Below, one piece after another: positions 44,718 through 56,464 of a DNA stretch of 64,000 bases (positions are counted from its first letter, which is position 1; every line of letters starts with the position of its first letter). Source of the DNA: Massariosphaeria phaeospora. Its lineage: Eukaryota; Ascomycota; Dothideomycetes; Pleosporales. The notes below the pieces were generated by a model. It was not told where the DNA came from, ran no database searches, and saw only the letters and a list, made by a program, of their open reading frames with translations. Made by a program: the position numbers and the translations under genes. The stretch lies in assembly GCA_011032825.1 (NCBI GenBank), contig JAADJZ010000020.1, positions 682,001 to 746,000 of the forward strand. Direction: 5' to 3'.

Positions 44718-45647
44718 TTAGTACTCACCCGGCTGCCCTCGCGTATACACTCCAGGAATCTTCACGGTAGGACTCGGCGTGCCAACCGTAGCAGAGGGAT
44801 TGACGACCTCGATATGCGCGCAATTCACGTAGTACTGAGCATCCCACTTATTCGGAAATATGTGCTCAAAGCGCAACAAGTACTTGCCCGGCGGGGTTGT
44901 CACCGGAATCGTGAAGTTCCACTACCAAGAACGGACAGTTAGTTCTCCAAACTCAAATGCAGTCCGTTCCTAGCAGAAGGTTGGATACTTACACTGTCCG
45001 CATGCCACGTCCCCCACCACGCCTTCGTCGCATCGTACTTCTTCTTATTCTCCTCTTTCGTCCAATCCACGCTCTGCTCCGTGCGCTCCACAATCTGCAG
45101 AATCTTCGCCCAATCCCCATCTCCAGCGTACGCATTCAAGTCCTCGGTCGGCGACTTGGACAGCCACGCGGACCCGAAGCCCGGGTGGTACATCGTCGGT
45201 TCCAGGCCGCCGCCGCCGTTGGGGTGCTTGCCTATCGCGAAGCCGACTTTTGCGCCGGCTTGGATGGTCGCGGTTTTGGGCTTCGACCACGCGTTCGAGG
45301 CGTTGCGGCCGCAGCGCAGATCGAGCGAGTCGGGGTTCGTGTTGGGGTACTGCAGCGCGATTTCGTCGGTGTTGTTGACGGGGCTGATTTCTCTGGGGAC
45401 GCGGAATTAGCGACGGACGTCGGACGTCGAACGGAGTGTGGGAGTGTAGAGGTATGAGAGGGCGCGCAGCTTACCGGATGTACTCCCATGTCTCAGTCCA
45501 TTTGCCGTCGAGGATGAGCCGACCAAAGAAATCTGCAGTCTCGTATCAGTGAAGTTGTAGTAGAGAAGGGATGAGAGTTGTGGACGTACAATGCGCGGAT
45601 GCGGGACTCAGCAGCGCTGAGCTGAGAGCGAGAATAGAGACCCGCAT
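44718..45647 (-). CDS. AA9-like lytic polysaccharide monooxygenase with a one-base frameshift
   Basis: Exons are 45590-45647, 45475-45532, 44993-45393 and 44718-44921. A signal peptide (MRVSILALSSALLSPASA) is followed directly by His19, which would be the N-terminal histidine of the copper brace. MYHPGFG supplies the second histidine region, and WNFTIPV, PPGKYLLRFEHI and AQYYVNCAHIEV match the AA9 C-terminal strands, with the axial Tyr in YYVNC. Family members cut cellulose or other glucans oxidatively. Exon 3 opens in one frame (EISPVNNTDEI) and continues in another (ALQYPNTNPDSLDLRCG). The switch lies at 45360-45361, in GAATTT where GATTT would hold frame. With one base removed the protein is 239 residues. 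It is a pseudogene or an assembly indel. Confidence 0.75.
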
Positions 45648-46841
45648 CGTGAATACAATGCAAGATTCGAAGGCCTTCCGAATTTTGAAGTCGTGAGACC
45701 CTTCCCACGACTTTATACAACCACAGGCCCTCGCATTCACCCTCGCCGCAGCCCGCTCGTACACTCACCACTCACACCACAACTCTGCACCAGAAAAATC
45801 CCCATCTGACCTGTCTTCATATATTATCGCGCGATACATGCGAAAGCAAGGGCATCGCAATATCGCCCGTCGGGCTCTGACCCGGATTCCACTGCAGTTA
45901 ATCTACGGCTCAGTTGAACCGCCTAGTTCTAGATGTGTGACCCTATTGTGGTAAACGGTAGAGATTTATAGTGTAGGGGAAGCCGTTCCGATTCGTCGGG
46001 CTTGTGCATGTCGTGCACAGGCTAAACGTGAGGATTTCTCCGGGCGGCGTGCAGGAGCACATGACGTACCAGGGAGGGAATGCGGGGTAAACAGTGGACG
46101 GCGGTGGCGGCGGCGGTTACCTCTTGTTGTTGTTGTTGGAAACATGGTGACATTGTGTGATTAGGAATCTTGGTGTGGTTGATGTTGTGTGTCCTCGCAT
46201 TCGCTTGCTGATCCCTTCATGGACTTTGCATCGAATTGGTCGGCTTTCCTTATTCGGATCTGGCTAATAACGGAGAACGACTATCCGGAGGTGGCGGTAT
46301 GTAGCCTTTTTCACATTGTCTAGGTTTACGTGCAACCATGTGAGACATATTTCTTTCGACTGTCTCTGCTTCTCTCAGTATGGCGTTTTCTCCGGACTCC
46401 TCAATTCAAGCGCCTGTAACGCGGAATAACGGCGTCAATCTCGTGCACTGGCGCCCTTGGTAGGGTTGAAACAAAGAGTGGCATTCGATCGAATGAAATC
46501 TTGCACAAGGTAACCGGACAGAACGGGTCTAATGAATGATCTGACCGATGTCGAATATTTCCAAGCAGGTGTTCGGCTGTGACAAGCGTTGGTATTCGTC
46601 AAATGGAATATTCAAAGATGCCGTTTCGTCAAATTCGCAGTGCCGAAAAGCGAGATGTGAAATGTGAGGTTTTGGTGAATTCTTCCGCGAGAATAGCATT
46701 GTGTTGCATGAGCATAAGCGTTGTGACCTCACAATAGTTCGCACTAGCACCTATATCAGGTACTCCGGTTGTAGTAGCTATTCAACCCCGTTGTATCGAA
46801 GCCTTATGAGATTAGCTAACAAAGAGTTTCAAATCAGAAGT
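45648..46841. other. Intergenic, nothing recognised
   Basis: About 1.2 kb. It includes a short GGCGGT/TTGTTG low-complexity stretch near 46100-46140. No gene is seen. The last part overlaps an open frame from 46701 that is probably 5' leader. Confidence 0.5.
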
Positions 46842-47996
46842 ATGAACGACTCCGACGTATTGGACGCTATTGCACGCATTGCGGATCCTATTGCGCTGAA
46901 GAACATATTAGGTACCAACTGGAGCAGCTGGCATAACTGGGAATCCTACATTAAGCGGCAAAATGATCTTCCAATCGAACAGCCTCCCGTAGAGGATGAC
47001 TTGGGGTTTGGTACATGCGTCGACTATTCGTTTCGGGTGGCCGAGGAACTCCGCACCTTATTGAAATTAGATCCTGCCCTTGCCCAATACGCCGACGAGG
47101 TCAAGGTGCTGGCAGGGTACGACGACAAAAACATTCCGATGCACACTTGTGTAGCGATCCTTTTTGCAAAAGTGTGCTTAGTCCTCGACATGGGCTATTG
47201 CGCCACATTTCGGATTCCTGTAAAGGGACAGGTCGACACCACTCCATATATTGATTTCGAAGGGGTAATCACATGGACTCAGTGGCATTACGAGGGTGTG
47301 CTCGGTTCCAAGGTCGCTGAACTGAGTAGCGTCGTCTCGAATGAGGATGACGAATATTACAAAGACATGCGCTTTGTTGAAATTGACTATGATGATGCCT
47401 TCGAGGAAATCAACTATCGTATGGCGAAAAAAATGGTCCCTTCAGTAAAATACGCCGAGAAGCAGGTACCGTCCAGGAAATTTGTGGATCTAGGGTGGGG
47501 TTTTGATAAAGAACTGGTACACCTCCCGTCGCAGAAGGTTGAAGGGTACAATAACGCTCTCGTCAATAGGGGCATCCTTGAGGTTGACTTTTCGGAATGT
47601 CGCCTTAATATGCAAATCCCATACGCAGATTGGTTGAATAAACCCCGAAACCGCGAGGTGAAACGAGGCGTCACTACATCCCTCATGTACGTAGCTGTCA
47701 ACAAAAGGGTATGCAACGTACGTTTGAAACTGCACCAGGACGATCTCTCCGAGGACTGGTTCTGGGAGCTGATTGCGCTTTTTGGCGAAATTGGAGAGAA
47801 CCTCGGACTGCCGCCTTCAGAGTTAGCAAAGATCATCGTGTCTCTGATTGAGAAGGGTAGATTTACTGAACAAGGCGGCAAGGTCAGGCCGTGTCGGCTT
47901 CGTCAGATTCCTGTTCCCCCCGAAGCCCATAAGTTGGATTCGAATGTGGTGAAGAGCCTGCTGGCCGAAATCTCCAAGAAACCGCTTAAGAAATGA
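46842..47996 (+). CDS. Uncharacterised protein, 384 residues
   Basis: It is intronless. The frame is open from 46701 but the ATG at 46842 ([19 protein letters not shown]) gives a more natural N-terminus. It is rich in charged residues, with no signal peptide or membrane helix. The only phrase that stands out is [19 protein letters not shown], with a cysteine in a helical setting as seen in transglutaminase- or acyltransferase-like fungal proteins. I do not claim that function. Lys-rich end (EISKKPLKK). Confidence 0.65.
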   Translation: MNDSDVLDAIARIADPIALKNILGTNWSSWHNWESYIKRQNDLPIEQPPVEDDLGFGTCVDYSFRVAEELRTLLKLDPALAQYADEVKVLAGYDDKNIPMHTCVAILFAKVCLVLDMGYCATFRIPVKGQVDTTPYIDFEGVITWTQWHYEGVLGSKVAELSSVVSNEDDEYYKDMRFVEIDYDDAFEEINYRMAKKMVPSVKYAEKQVPSRKFVDLGWGFDKELVHLPSQKVEGYNNALVNRGILEVDFSECRLNMQIPYADWLNKPRNREVKRGVTTSLMYVAVNKRVCNVRLKLHQDDLSEDWFWELIALFGEIGENLGLPPSELAKIIVSLIEKGRFTEQGGKVRPCRLRQIPVPPEAHKLDSNVVKSLLAEISKKPLKK

Positions 47997-48198
47997 GTGT
48001 TCGCATGTGCGGAGGGATCGGGATGTCGAGATTTTAGCGTCCCACTTCCCATCTATGACATCAGCGACTAGGGTCGTCTTATCTGCTTCCCACCTACCCA
48101 AACTGCGACAACTTCTTACAATATACCATCATACCATCATTCCATCGCACCCAGAGCCCTCGATCTTCATCAAAGTGTTTTGCTGGTACTCTCTTGTA

Positions 48199-49200
48199 AT
48201 GTCCGGCCTCAGCGGCCTAAACAAAACGACGGGCGGCATCGTCATCGCTGCCGTTCAATCGCAACTCTTCTCCGTTACTACACCTTCCGACCTCGCCCAT
48301 GCCGTGCAACATATATGCGGTCTCGTCAGACAGACGAAGCGCGCCTACCCACACACCGACCTGGTACTTTTCCCTGAATACTGCATACACGGACTCAGCA
48401 TGTCTATGGACGCCTCGATCATGTGCACACGCGACGGTCCCGAGATCCGTGCGTTCCAAGCCGTATGCAAAGAGCATTCCGTCTGGGGTGTGTTCAGTAT
48501 CATGGAGAAGAACGAGTTGGGAAACCCGTGGAATTCTAGCGTGACGATCAACGCGCAAGGCGAGGTCATCAACTACTATCGGAAAATGCATCCGTGGGTC
48601 CCGGTCGAGCCCTGGTATCCCGGGAATCACGGAGTCAGCGTTTTCGAGGGTCCAGGAGGCATCAAGATGAGTCTGATCATCTGCCACGACGGGATGTTTC
48701 CGGAGATGGCGCGCGAAGCTGCGTATCAAGGCGCCGAAGTACTTCTGCGGACCGCAGGGTACACAGCGCCCATCAAGAACTCTTGGGAGATCACGAACCG
48801 ATCAAACGCATTCTGCAGTCTGATGTATACCGTCAGCGTGGCGCTGGCCGGTTCCGATGGGACGTTTCGCTCGATGGGCCAAGCTATGTTTGTCTCTCCC
48901 GAAGGCCACATTCTCGAGCAAGGCGATTCGACGCCTGATGGGATCTTTGCATGCGAGATACGAACTGAGAATGTCAGAAGAATGCGGAAAGAATGGGGTG
49001 TTGAGAACAACCTGTACCAATTCGGCCACCGCGGCTACGTTGCTGTCAATGGCGGTGCAAGCGATTGCCCTTATACGTACATGCGCGATCTCGTGAAGGG
49101 ACAGTACAAGCAGGCTGGAGAGCAGGGAGTTATCGTAAGGGACGGGAAGGTGTGTGGATTCAAGGCGCCAGAAGCTGAGTTTGTCAACGAGATGGAATGA
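48199..49200 (+). CDS. Nitrilase-superfamily amidase, formamidase/aliphatic amidase type (AmiF/AmiE-like)
   Basis: It is intronless, with 333 residues from the ATG at 48199. The catalytic triad is Glu60 ([11 protein letters not shown]), Lys129 ([10 protein letters not shown]) and Cys162 (SLIICHDGM), with the motifs [14 protein letters not shown] ([17 protein letters not shown]), EPWYPG and TNRSNAF...YTVSVALAG that distinguish the formamidase/aliphatic amidase branch from nitrilases. The reaction is hydrolysis of a short amide to acid and ammonia, in the cytosol, for nitrogen supply. Formamide, acetamide or a related amide are the plausible substrates; sequence alone does not choose. This is the last intact host gene before the transposon block, which starts about 0.4 kb downstream. 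Confidence 0.9.
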   Translation: MSGLSGLNKTTGGIVIAAVQSQLFSVTTPSDLAHAVQHICGLVRQTKRAYPHTDLVLFPEYCIHGLSMSMDASIMCTRDGPEIRAFQAVCKEHSVWGVFSIMEKNELGNPWNSSVTINAQGEVINYYRKMHPWVPVEPWYPGNHGVSVFEGPGGIKMSLIICHDGMFPEMAREAAYQGAEVLLRTAGYTAPIKNSWEITNRSNAFCSLMYTVSVALAGSDGTFRSMGQAMFVSPEGHILEQGDSTPDGIFACEIRTENVRRMRKEWGVENNLYQFGHRGYVAVNGGASDCPYTYMRDLVKGQYKQAGEQGVIVRDGKVCGFKAPEAEFVNEME

Positions 49201-49614
49201 ACACTGACTCGTTTGAAAAGATTCGCAGGTGCGTTGACAAGGGGGCTACCATGAAACTAAGATCCTTCTCACGCGGGTTTCCTTATGGATTGGCAAGTGT
49301 TATACGCTCGAGCCTGGAATGTTTCCCAGTTTTATTGAGCATTTCATATGATCCCGTTTGCAGCATCAAATTCTTGGCCTCGCGAAAATCTTCCTCTTGC
49401 AACTTTGAAATCTGTGGCCTTGTGACGTCCAACTATGTAAAACTTCGACTTAACTACGTCGCGAACCTGGCCGAAAAAGTTCCCTTCATCCCTCTACTCG
49501 TCCCACGCACTAGCTCGCTCCGCTCGCTAGTGCTCCCATGCTCAATGATCATCCCAAGCTCAATGAACTGAATGCCAAGAACATTCTCCCACACCCATTT
49601 TTTGCAGCGCCAGG
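49201..49614. other. Junction between gene space and transposon block
   Basis: 414 bp with no gene. Near 49506-49530 is CACTAGCTCGCTCCGCTCGC followed by TAGTG, a short imperfect inverted repeat that could be a remnant of the left end of the Fot1/pogo element starting at 49615. I found no matching right end. Confidence 0.45.
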
Positions 49615-49730
49615 ATGGCTGACGCCTATCGTGATCAAGAGGATCGAATCGAGCAAGCTATAAGGCATATTTCTACGAAAACTTCCTATGTTTTGACCAA
49701 GGTGGCGCGTATGTACGATGTTGACGTGCA

Positions 49731-49738
49731 GAGGCTCC
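49731..49738. repeat. Target-site duplication of the hAT element, left copy
   Basis: GAGGCTCC, repeated exactly at 52843-52850; 8 bp is the size hAT transposases make. Confidence 0.88.
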
Positions 49739-52700
49739 CACAGTTGTCAACAATCAATTTAATCAATCGAGGGCGCCGTAATTGGCTTGATTGAAGTCGT
49801 AAGCTAGCTCTAATTGGCTTGATTGAATTGGTGAGGTCTAGGAGCGGATTGACTTGCAACTTGATTAAAGATTAATGAATTAAATGCTTAAAAGCTTAGT
49901 TTTTATACTGATTAATTAGTCAAAGTTTTCCACTCGCATACATGATACTCTTCAATGAGTTGCTTATTAGTTACATCGTGATCTAGCCTATCCGGAGGTA
50001 GGTCAAATCCAGCTTTTGACCACGATCTCACCAATTGGATAGCCGCCAAGAGCTTTGATCTAATCGCCCGTCTTTTAGGCTTAAGGAGGTTGCCAAGCTC
50101 GCTAAACATTCGCTCACAATCGCAACTCAAAGCTGGAATTGTCATAATATCGATAGCAAACTGCGCTAAGTTGGGGTATTTTTGCTGAAGCTTTATTTAG
50201 TATTTGACTAGATTGCTTTCTTCTAGGTATTGCTCTTTCGTCTATTTAGGCTTGTATTTCTTCTAGCGTTTGAACTTATTAATATCGCTAACATCAGCGC
50301 TGCCACTGTTTACAAAGGCGCTAATTGCCTTATCTATACTGCTTAGAGCTATTGTTTTTGGGCGAGCTGAAGGCACTTGCAGCGGCTTATACTCTGCTCA
50401 AAGTTGCTAAAAGCTAGCGTTTGCAGCGTTAAGCTAGCTAGCTTTGTCCTGCTAGCTGTTGTTACAGTAGTACTTATAGTACGGGTGAAAGCAAACTGCA
50501 GCATAGTAGACAGGTAACGAGTTGAGCTTGCCGTAGTACTTATTAGCCTTGTGCTAGGCAGCTTTTATATTGATTGAGAGGTAGTCTTTAGGAGCTTCGG
50601 CGTAAGCGTTGAAGTTAACATGCGCGTACAGCGACGCGATTGATTCAAGCAAGCTAAGTAGGTACTCAAAGACTAGAATAATTTTGTAGATAGCGCTAAA
50701 GTTGCTAGTTTTGCCGCGACCTTCGAGGCGCTTGGTAGCGTGTTTGAGCAGTTTCAGTGCTTCCATGTACTGCGTGATTACGGCCTAGTCGCTTGCTAAT
50801 AAGCTGTCTGATCTCATCTAAGCTGGCGCGTTTGGTAGCTTGTTTCTTTTTGAAATTGCGTGCGCGTCGGCTGCAGCGATTGCGCAGATATAGTAGCTTG
50901 CGTATAAGTCGTAGGCAGCGTGGAAGTAAGCAGCGCGCTTAAATAAGTAGTAGAACGAGTTCCAACGTGTGACGACAGGCTTAACAGGCTTAAGTATTTT
51001 AAGTCGATCGTGCGTAGGTAGCGCTTGGTTGGCGAGGCGCTAAAAGTCTGCAAAAAGCTCGTACTGTTGCGGCGTTTTAATATAGTTGATCACGTCTATA
51101 AGGACGCCTAAAGGGCCATCGCAGCGCTACTGTGCTATGAACGCTTGCTCGCTAGCATGCTCTTCAGCCGCGTTGTCGTACGCCTCTTTGTTCTTGCTAA
51201 ATATAATAACCTGGCCGATGAGATTAAGCGTGTGAGGACCGTAGCGGAGGCGACAATAGGCAGCGTTGAAGTCGTAAGGCGTGCAATCGCAGCAACAGCA
51301 GTGTCGTTGTTAGTAGCGTTATCAAGTACGAAGTAACCTAGCTTAGATAGAAAGATCTCGTATGTCTTAAGCGTGCGCTTAACAGTCTCAGCAATCCGCT
51401 TACCTAAATAAGAGCCTTGCAATTGAGGTAGATCGATAGGCAAGTTTCTAATTACTCTAGCTGCGTTAGCAAAGTAGGCGATAATACCGAAAAAACTGCG
51501 TTTGCCGCCTTTTGTAGTCTAGCTGTTAAAGCTTACGTAGACTTTGCTAACAGCAGCTAACAAAGCCTCAACAACTCTAAGCTGCATAAAGTAGAATAGC
51601 TTTATAACAAAAGTTGACACGCTTACATAGCTTGCCTAAAGCGCTGCTTCTGCTTCTAAGTTAGCAAACTCAATTATAGCTCGAAAAGCTAGAGTTTTGA
51701 ACTCGCGGAGTAGGTAATTGTTGTCAACAAGCTATAGCACTGCAGCGAGTTGAAAGCGCTGTACGTTGAAATTTTCTATTGCATTAGCAGCGCTTTGTTT
51801 AACCTCGATACTAGCGGCGAGCATCTAAGCTAGTAAACGCTGCCTAGCTTTTAGCAGCAGCTTCTTGCCGTCCTTGTAGTAGCTATGGCTACGAGTTAGT
51901 TAATAGAAATAGGCGCTTGCTGCTGTCGTTGCTTGCGTTACGTTGAAAAAACTGCTGCTACCTAGGTCGATAGTCTTGTGCAGGTAGCAATACTTGCAAA
52001 CGAACTAGATTCTTTGCAGGTCGCAGATTAGAGCGACGCGATAGCTATAGCGATAGATCTAGCTTTTTTTCTGCTTCTGCGTCGCTAGTAGCTTTATAAA
52101 GCCTAACAATTGAGTTTAATCAATGCCGTTGAAGTTGTCTGCAAAGCGCCCGTTAAATAAGTTTTTATTAGCTTTATTACTAGCTTCTATTGTAGCAATT
52201 GTAGCAGCGCTGCTGCCCTTAGTAGGCGGTGTGATTGCAGCTTTAGCCTGCGAGTCGCGCAGTTGTAACTCAAACGTTGGTGTTGCTAAAAATGCTTGCG
52301 AAAACGGCGTAGCTTGCAAAGCGTTGGCTATAGCTTTGCAAAAAGAAAAACAGCAAGGTAGTTAAAAAGTAGCATCTACTTTGATAGGCTGGTTTGCAGT
52401 GCCGCAAGCTAACTTTCTAGCGCGCTTGTTAACAGTTGCACTGTTAAAGCTAGTGTCTTTGCAATCGCGTTTCGCACGGGAAGGCATAGCGATAGATTTA
52501 ATAGCAATAGAAATAGCGTAGCGTGTAGTGAGCAGAGGTAGATAAAAGAATTAGATTAAAAGCGTTAAAAAGGTTAGAGGCGCAGGTAGATTAAAGGATG
52601 TGTGTAGTAGTTTAGTGCTGCCTGCTTACCTTATTAGGCACCTTTTACTTTAGTTAGATTATAGTTACGTCACGTAAACAGAGATTTTACAGCAACAAAA

Positions 52701-52842
52701 TCGTTAATCTACACAATCAAGTTTTCTGTTGTAGATTAAATTGAGTAACAAACTACTATACAAAAGCTTAAATTAATTGACTTGCATTTTTGCAATCAAG
52801 TTAATCAAGTTATTTAATTCTAATTGATTGTTGACAACTGTA
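49739..52842 (-). mobile_element. hAT-family DNA transposon, 3104 bp, inserted in the Fot1/pogo gene
   Basis: The termini are inverted repeats: CAGTTGTCAACAATCAATT at 49741-49759 is the exact reverse complement of 52822-52840, and two more bases outside each arm reach the 8-bp target duplication. Subterminal AATTGGCTTGATTGA repeats (near 49779 and 49810) are typical of hAT ends. The interior carries the minus-strand remains of a hAT transposase. Confidence 0.9.
49912..52319 (-). pseudogene. hAT transposase remains
   Basis: Fragments lie in order on the minus strand. Near 52150 is NGRFADNFNGID, the usual N-terminal hAT entry. At 51135-51443 is a block with LPQLQGSYLGKRIAETVKRT and FVLDNATNNDTAVAAIA, holding a catalytic-core aspartate. 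At 49912-50145 is the C-terminal dimerisation domain PALSCDCERMFSELGNLLKP with RRAIRSKLLAAIQLVRSW. Many in-frame TAG/TAA codons separate them. Not functional. Confidence 0.85.
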
Positions 52843-52850
52843 GAGGCTCC
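52843..52850. repeat. Target-site duplication of the hAT element, right copy
   Basis: GAGGCTCC, identical to 49731-49738. Confidence 0.88.
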
Positions 52851-53515
52851 GCAGGCGCCTAAACAACAAACCATCCAAATCAACCTGCGCCAGTACAAAT
52901 ACGAAGCTTTCTCCTGCTCAAATGAAAGCGCTTGAGCTGTATATTAAGCGCCTTGATCAAATTGAGCAACCGCCTTTAGTAGAGATGGTGCGTATGGCTG
53001 CAGAGTCAATTCGGCGCGCCACATTGCTACCTGCTGAACGCGAAAATATCACCCCTCTAGGGAGAGACTACATTACGCGTTTAGTGCGCAATCACCTACT
53101 GTTTCGCAGGGCGAAACAGAAGCTACAAGAAAAAGAGCGCGTAGTTGCGCAGGAAAGAGATGTACTTGAAGATTACTTTGGCAAACTCAAGCAGGTGGTT
53201 GATCAATACGGGATACACCTACGGGATACGTACAACTTTGACGAGTGCGGCTTCAGAATAGAGATAAGCAGCTCGCAGCAGGTTGTTACTATAAAGGAGT
53301 ACAAATACGCTCAATCTCCGTCAGAAACAAACAGGAACTTTGTTACTCTAGGGGAGGCAATTAACGCTGCAGAAGAAACACTTCCGCCGCTGGTAATTAT
53401 CAAGGGCGCTCAAATCATGCACCAACACGTTTCTATGGCGCTTAACCTGGATCCTCGCATGCTCCTAGCGGTGTCACCTACTAGCTACAGTAATAATAAG
53501 ATTGCTCTCAAGTAG

Positions 53516-54484
53516 ATCAAGCACTTTGTGTTTGAGATTACATGATCTCCAGCTACTATATATAGTCTCTGTAGTTGCTGCTTCGTCATTACTCAATCAA
53601 TTACTTTGCTCTCAATCCTATGGTCACATTCTAACAGGTTATGAGCCCGAAGCTCTATGCTATTCCGCTGCTAAGTTTTCCAAGTTGCCTTTGAAGGCAC
53701 TATGTGATCATAAAAAGTTACTAACTTCTGCAAAGCTTTTCTCCACCGCTATCTACGCTGCAAAGGTTTTTATTGCACCGTTCGATAGCTACGAACCCGA
53801 TCTATAACGTCCTAAAAAGACGCCCTTAAGAAACAGTTCAATCGTTCACTATTCACTTGCGCGTTCTATGCGCTTTTCACTACCCTTTGGAACCTTCCTA
53901 GACTTATTTCTACAGCTTTTCGAAGGCCAACATAATTCTAAACTTCTCTAAGGAAGCTAGCTATACGCGTCAAACTAGTCGCGATAGATAGCTAAGCTAG
54001 TCCCAACCTCTTTAGGATAATGCCAAGGCGCTATTCAACTTCGCTAAAACCAACTTTTTGTTTTTACAACAACACGACCTAGCTATCTAAAGCACTATCG
54101 ACGTAGGTATATAATCTATTATAAGCGTTTTTCTAAACTCTCTTACTACTCTTTACTAATCTAATCTAAACTATTAGTACTTTCTTTGTTTAAGGCCTGT
54201 ACAGATTGCTTTACAAGTTCGTTTCTTAAACTTTAAACTTTTCTCTCGCTTTGCGCGCGAATACTGCTATCTCGCAAAGAATTCTCGCTGTTTTTATTCT
54301 AAAGAACGCTTTTACACTTCTCTATTCGCTTTATTACGCTCTTTATTACTAGTGTTAAACATTACTATTAACTTTTTTCTCTTTGTACTTTCCTTTACAG
54401 AGCTTTTTAATCTTAAAGTTTAATTTTCTCTACTAACATTTTCACTATCTTGCGATACCTCTCTAGACACTATTACAACTAACG
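53516..54484. other. Decayed transposon sequence
   Basis: AT-rich sequence with many TAG/TAA codons. The first part should be the rest of the Fot1/pogo gene and its right end, which I could not delimit. The last 300 bp may be the left part of a retroelement interrupted by the next elements. Confidence 0.5.
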
Positions 54485-54486
54485 TA

Positions 54487-56339
54487 CTTTACGAGTTCGT
54501 GCACTACACAGGTTCGTGCACTACTTTTGCTAAGCTTCTACTAACTCAACTTCTATACGTAATGCCTTAACAACAACACTAAATAGAGCTTTCTAATAAG
54601 CGTTAAATACAAACTACTCTTTAAGCTCTTAAACAAAACGCGACACTTTTTTTACAACGCGCTGCAGCTATTTACAAAGTTACTTATACAACACTAAACT
54701 ACTAACGCGCAAAACAAACTCTACAAGCAAATTGCTAGCCGAAATTAAAGAATCTAACAAAGACTAAAGAGAGCGTAGTTGTTGAGCATATACTTAACTT
54801 TATTTTGCGCGGATTTCTTTCTAGGCTCGCAGCTGTAGCTAATATAGCTAATTCTTTACGCGCAAAGCGCAATCTAGGCTAGGTTAGCTTAAACTAGTCT
54901 AGTACGTAGATCATGCACTGCTCTAAGTTTACAATAAAGTTTAATCGCAAGTACAATTACAAAAAAGCACTTTGCGAGAATTTTAAAGTTATTTAAAGCT
55001 AGTTTCGCCTAGTAGCTAACATAAAAGCTAAGTATAGTATCTAGAATAAAAACACGTACAACTTCGACAAAACAGGCTTTATAATAGGCTAGATATTAAC
55101 TAAAGCAGTTGTTACAGCTTTAGAGAAACAAGAAAAGCTAAAGGCAATACAGCAAGGCAATAAAAAGTAAACAATAGTTATCTAAAGCATTAACGCAACA
55201 GAGTAGGCTATTCTACTTTTTATTATTTTTAAAAGCTGCTACTACTTCTTTGCTTAGTACAAAAAAAGAATCTGCTTTAAAACTAGGTTATTGCAGTTTT
55301 TAAAAAGAGCTAAACAACAAATAAGCTTAGCTTGTAGTAGTTAAAGCACTTTAATAAGCATACAAAGAAAAGAGTAGTTAGCAGCTACTAACTACTCGCA
55401 ATTAACGGCTATAAAAGCTATAACTCGCTCGCATTCTAGCAATACTGCAAAAAAAACAAAATTATTACTATTTGTATGCTTTTGCACTTATTGCACTTTT
55501 TACAGCTTTTTAATATAAGTTGTTTTGCTTCTTTAAAAAAAGCGTACGGGCGCTAAGCCGAAGATCTCATGCGCAACTAGATTACTTACATTACAAAACT
55601 TAAGTTCTTACTATGCTTCATACGCGCTTATAATGCTGCAATTACTAAAAGTAATATTCAAAAAGAGTTTTAAGGCGCTAGATTGGTTCTATTTAACTTA
55701 GAACAGGTTATAACAGCTTTTGACGTCTAGTTGCGTACTTTATTACTACTACTACTTATTAACAACAAGCCCTAGCAGTTGCAAACTCTAAGCAATACTT
55801 TTAAACTAGAGTCGCAATTAACGCTTGTAAAAGCAAAAATTTAAAAGCATATAAATAGCTTACCAACGTCTATAGTAAAGGCCTTTAAAAAAGTTTTAAA
55901 AAAAGCAGCTATTATCGCGCACAAGCTAGTGTTAGCGCAATAGAAAATAGCTAAGCTAAAAGTAGTAAATAAAGCCGCTACGCGACGTAAATCGCATAAA
56001 AGAAAGCAGGTTCAAGCAAAAAAGACTTTAATAGTTGAGAATAAAGCTCGTTTAACTGCTCTAAAGAAGTTTAGAGCGCGTAGTAATAAAAAAAAGCTAA
56101 AAACGCAAGTGCGCGCTAAAGTAGGTAAACTATTTTAAAAGTAGTATAGACAGTGTAATTAGACTAAGCATAACGCGCGTACGTGTAAGCAAGTAGTAAA
56201 AGTAAACTTTAAATAATATCTTGTGTTATATTGCTCTATACAGGGCTAAAGTAAGCTGTTTTGCGCTAGAATAAAGTAGTTTTAGTAGAAGCTTAGCAAA
56301 AGTAGTGCACGAACCTGTGTAGTGCACGAACTCGTAAAG
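54487..56339 (+). mobile_element. Pogo-type TIR element, copy A, 1853 bp, RIP-degraded
   Basis: It is flanked by TA on each side (54485-54486, 56340-56341), the Tc1/mariner target. The inverted repeats are about 57 bp, begin CTTTACGAGTTCGTGCACTA and are matched exactly by the reverse complement of 56283-56339. Inside each TIR a 13-bp box, GTTCGTGCACTAC, occurs twice and may bind the transposase. The interior reads NTYNFDKTGFIIG, KAVVTALEKQEKLKAIQQGN and SINATE-stop-AILLFIIF, a plus-strand pogo transposase with Trp codons turned to TAG, and it ends in a CxxC...H...C zinc knuckle (CRQCN, then TKHNARTCK) near 56150. Confidence 0.9.
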
Positions 56340-56464
56340 TACATTACTTTATTTTATTTTAAGCTACTGCTAATTTTGCGTTTCTGCGAACACAAACGTT
56401 GTTGCCTAGTAATTAGCAACTTGAATTTAGAGAATTTAAACGCACTACTCGTTTTACTAACGTA

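Larger units (their letters stand above)
49615..53515 (+). pseudogene. Fot1/pogo-family transposase gene, split by a hAT insertion
   Basis: The ATG at 49615 opens MADAYRDQEDRIEQAIRHIS and runs to 49738. Skipping the hAT element and one 8-bp duplication, reading resumes at 52851 in the same frame, through a helix-turn-helix DNA-binding region (LSPAQMKALELYIKRLDQ, AERENITPLGRDYITRLVRN) into the DDE nuclease domain (TYNFDECGF, the first catalytic Asp). It stops at a TAG at 53513 where a Trp codon is usual. A later frame (53502-53807) has no clear match. This first part is far less mutated than the rest of the block. Transposase of the Tc1/mariner superfamily; now inactive. Confidence 0.82.

Noticed and set aside
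49506..49530. Inverted repeat as the definite left end of the Fot1/pogo element
   Set aside because: No matching right terminal repeat was found after 53500, so it stays a suggestion.
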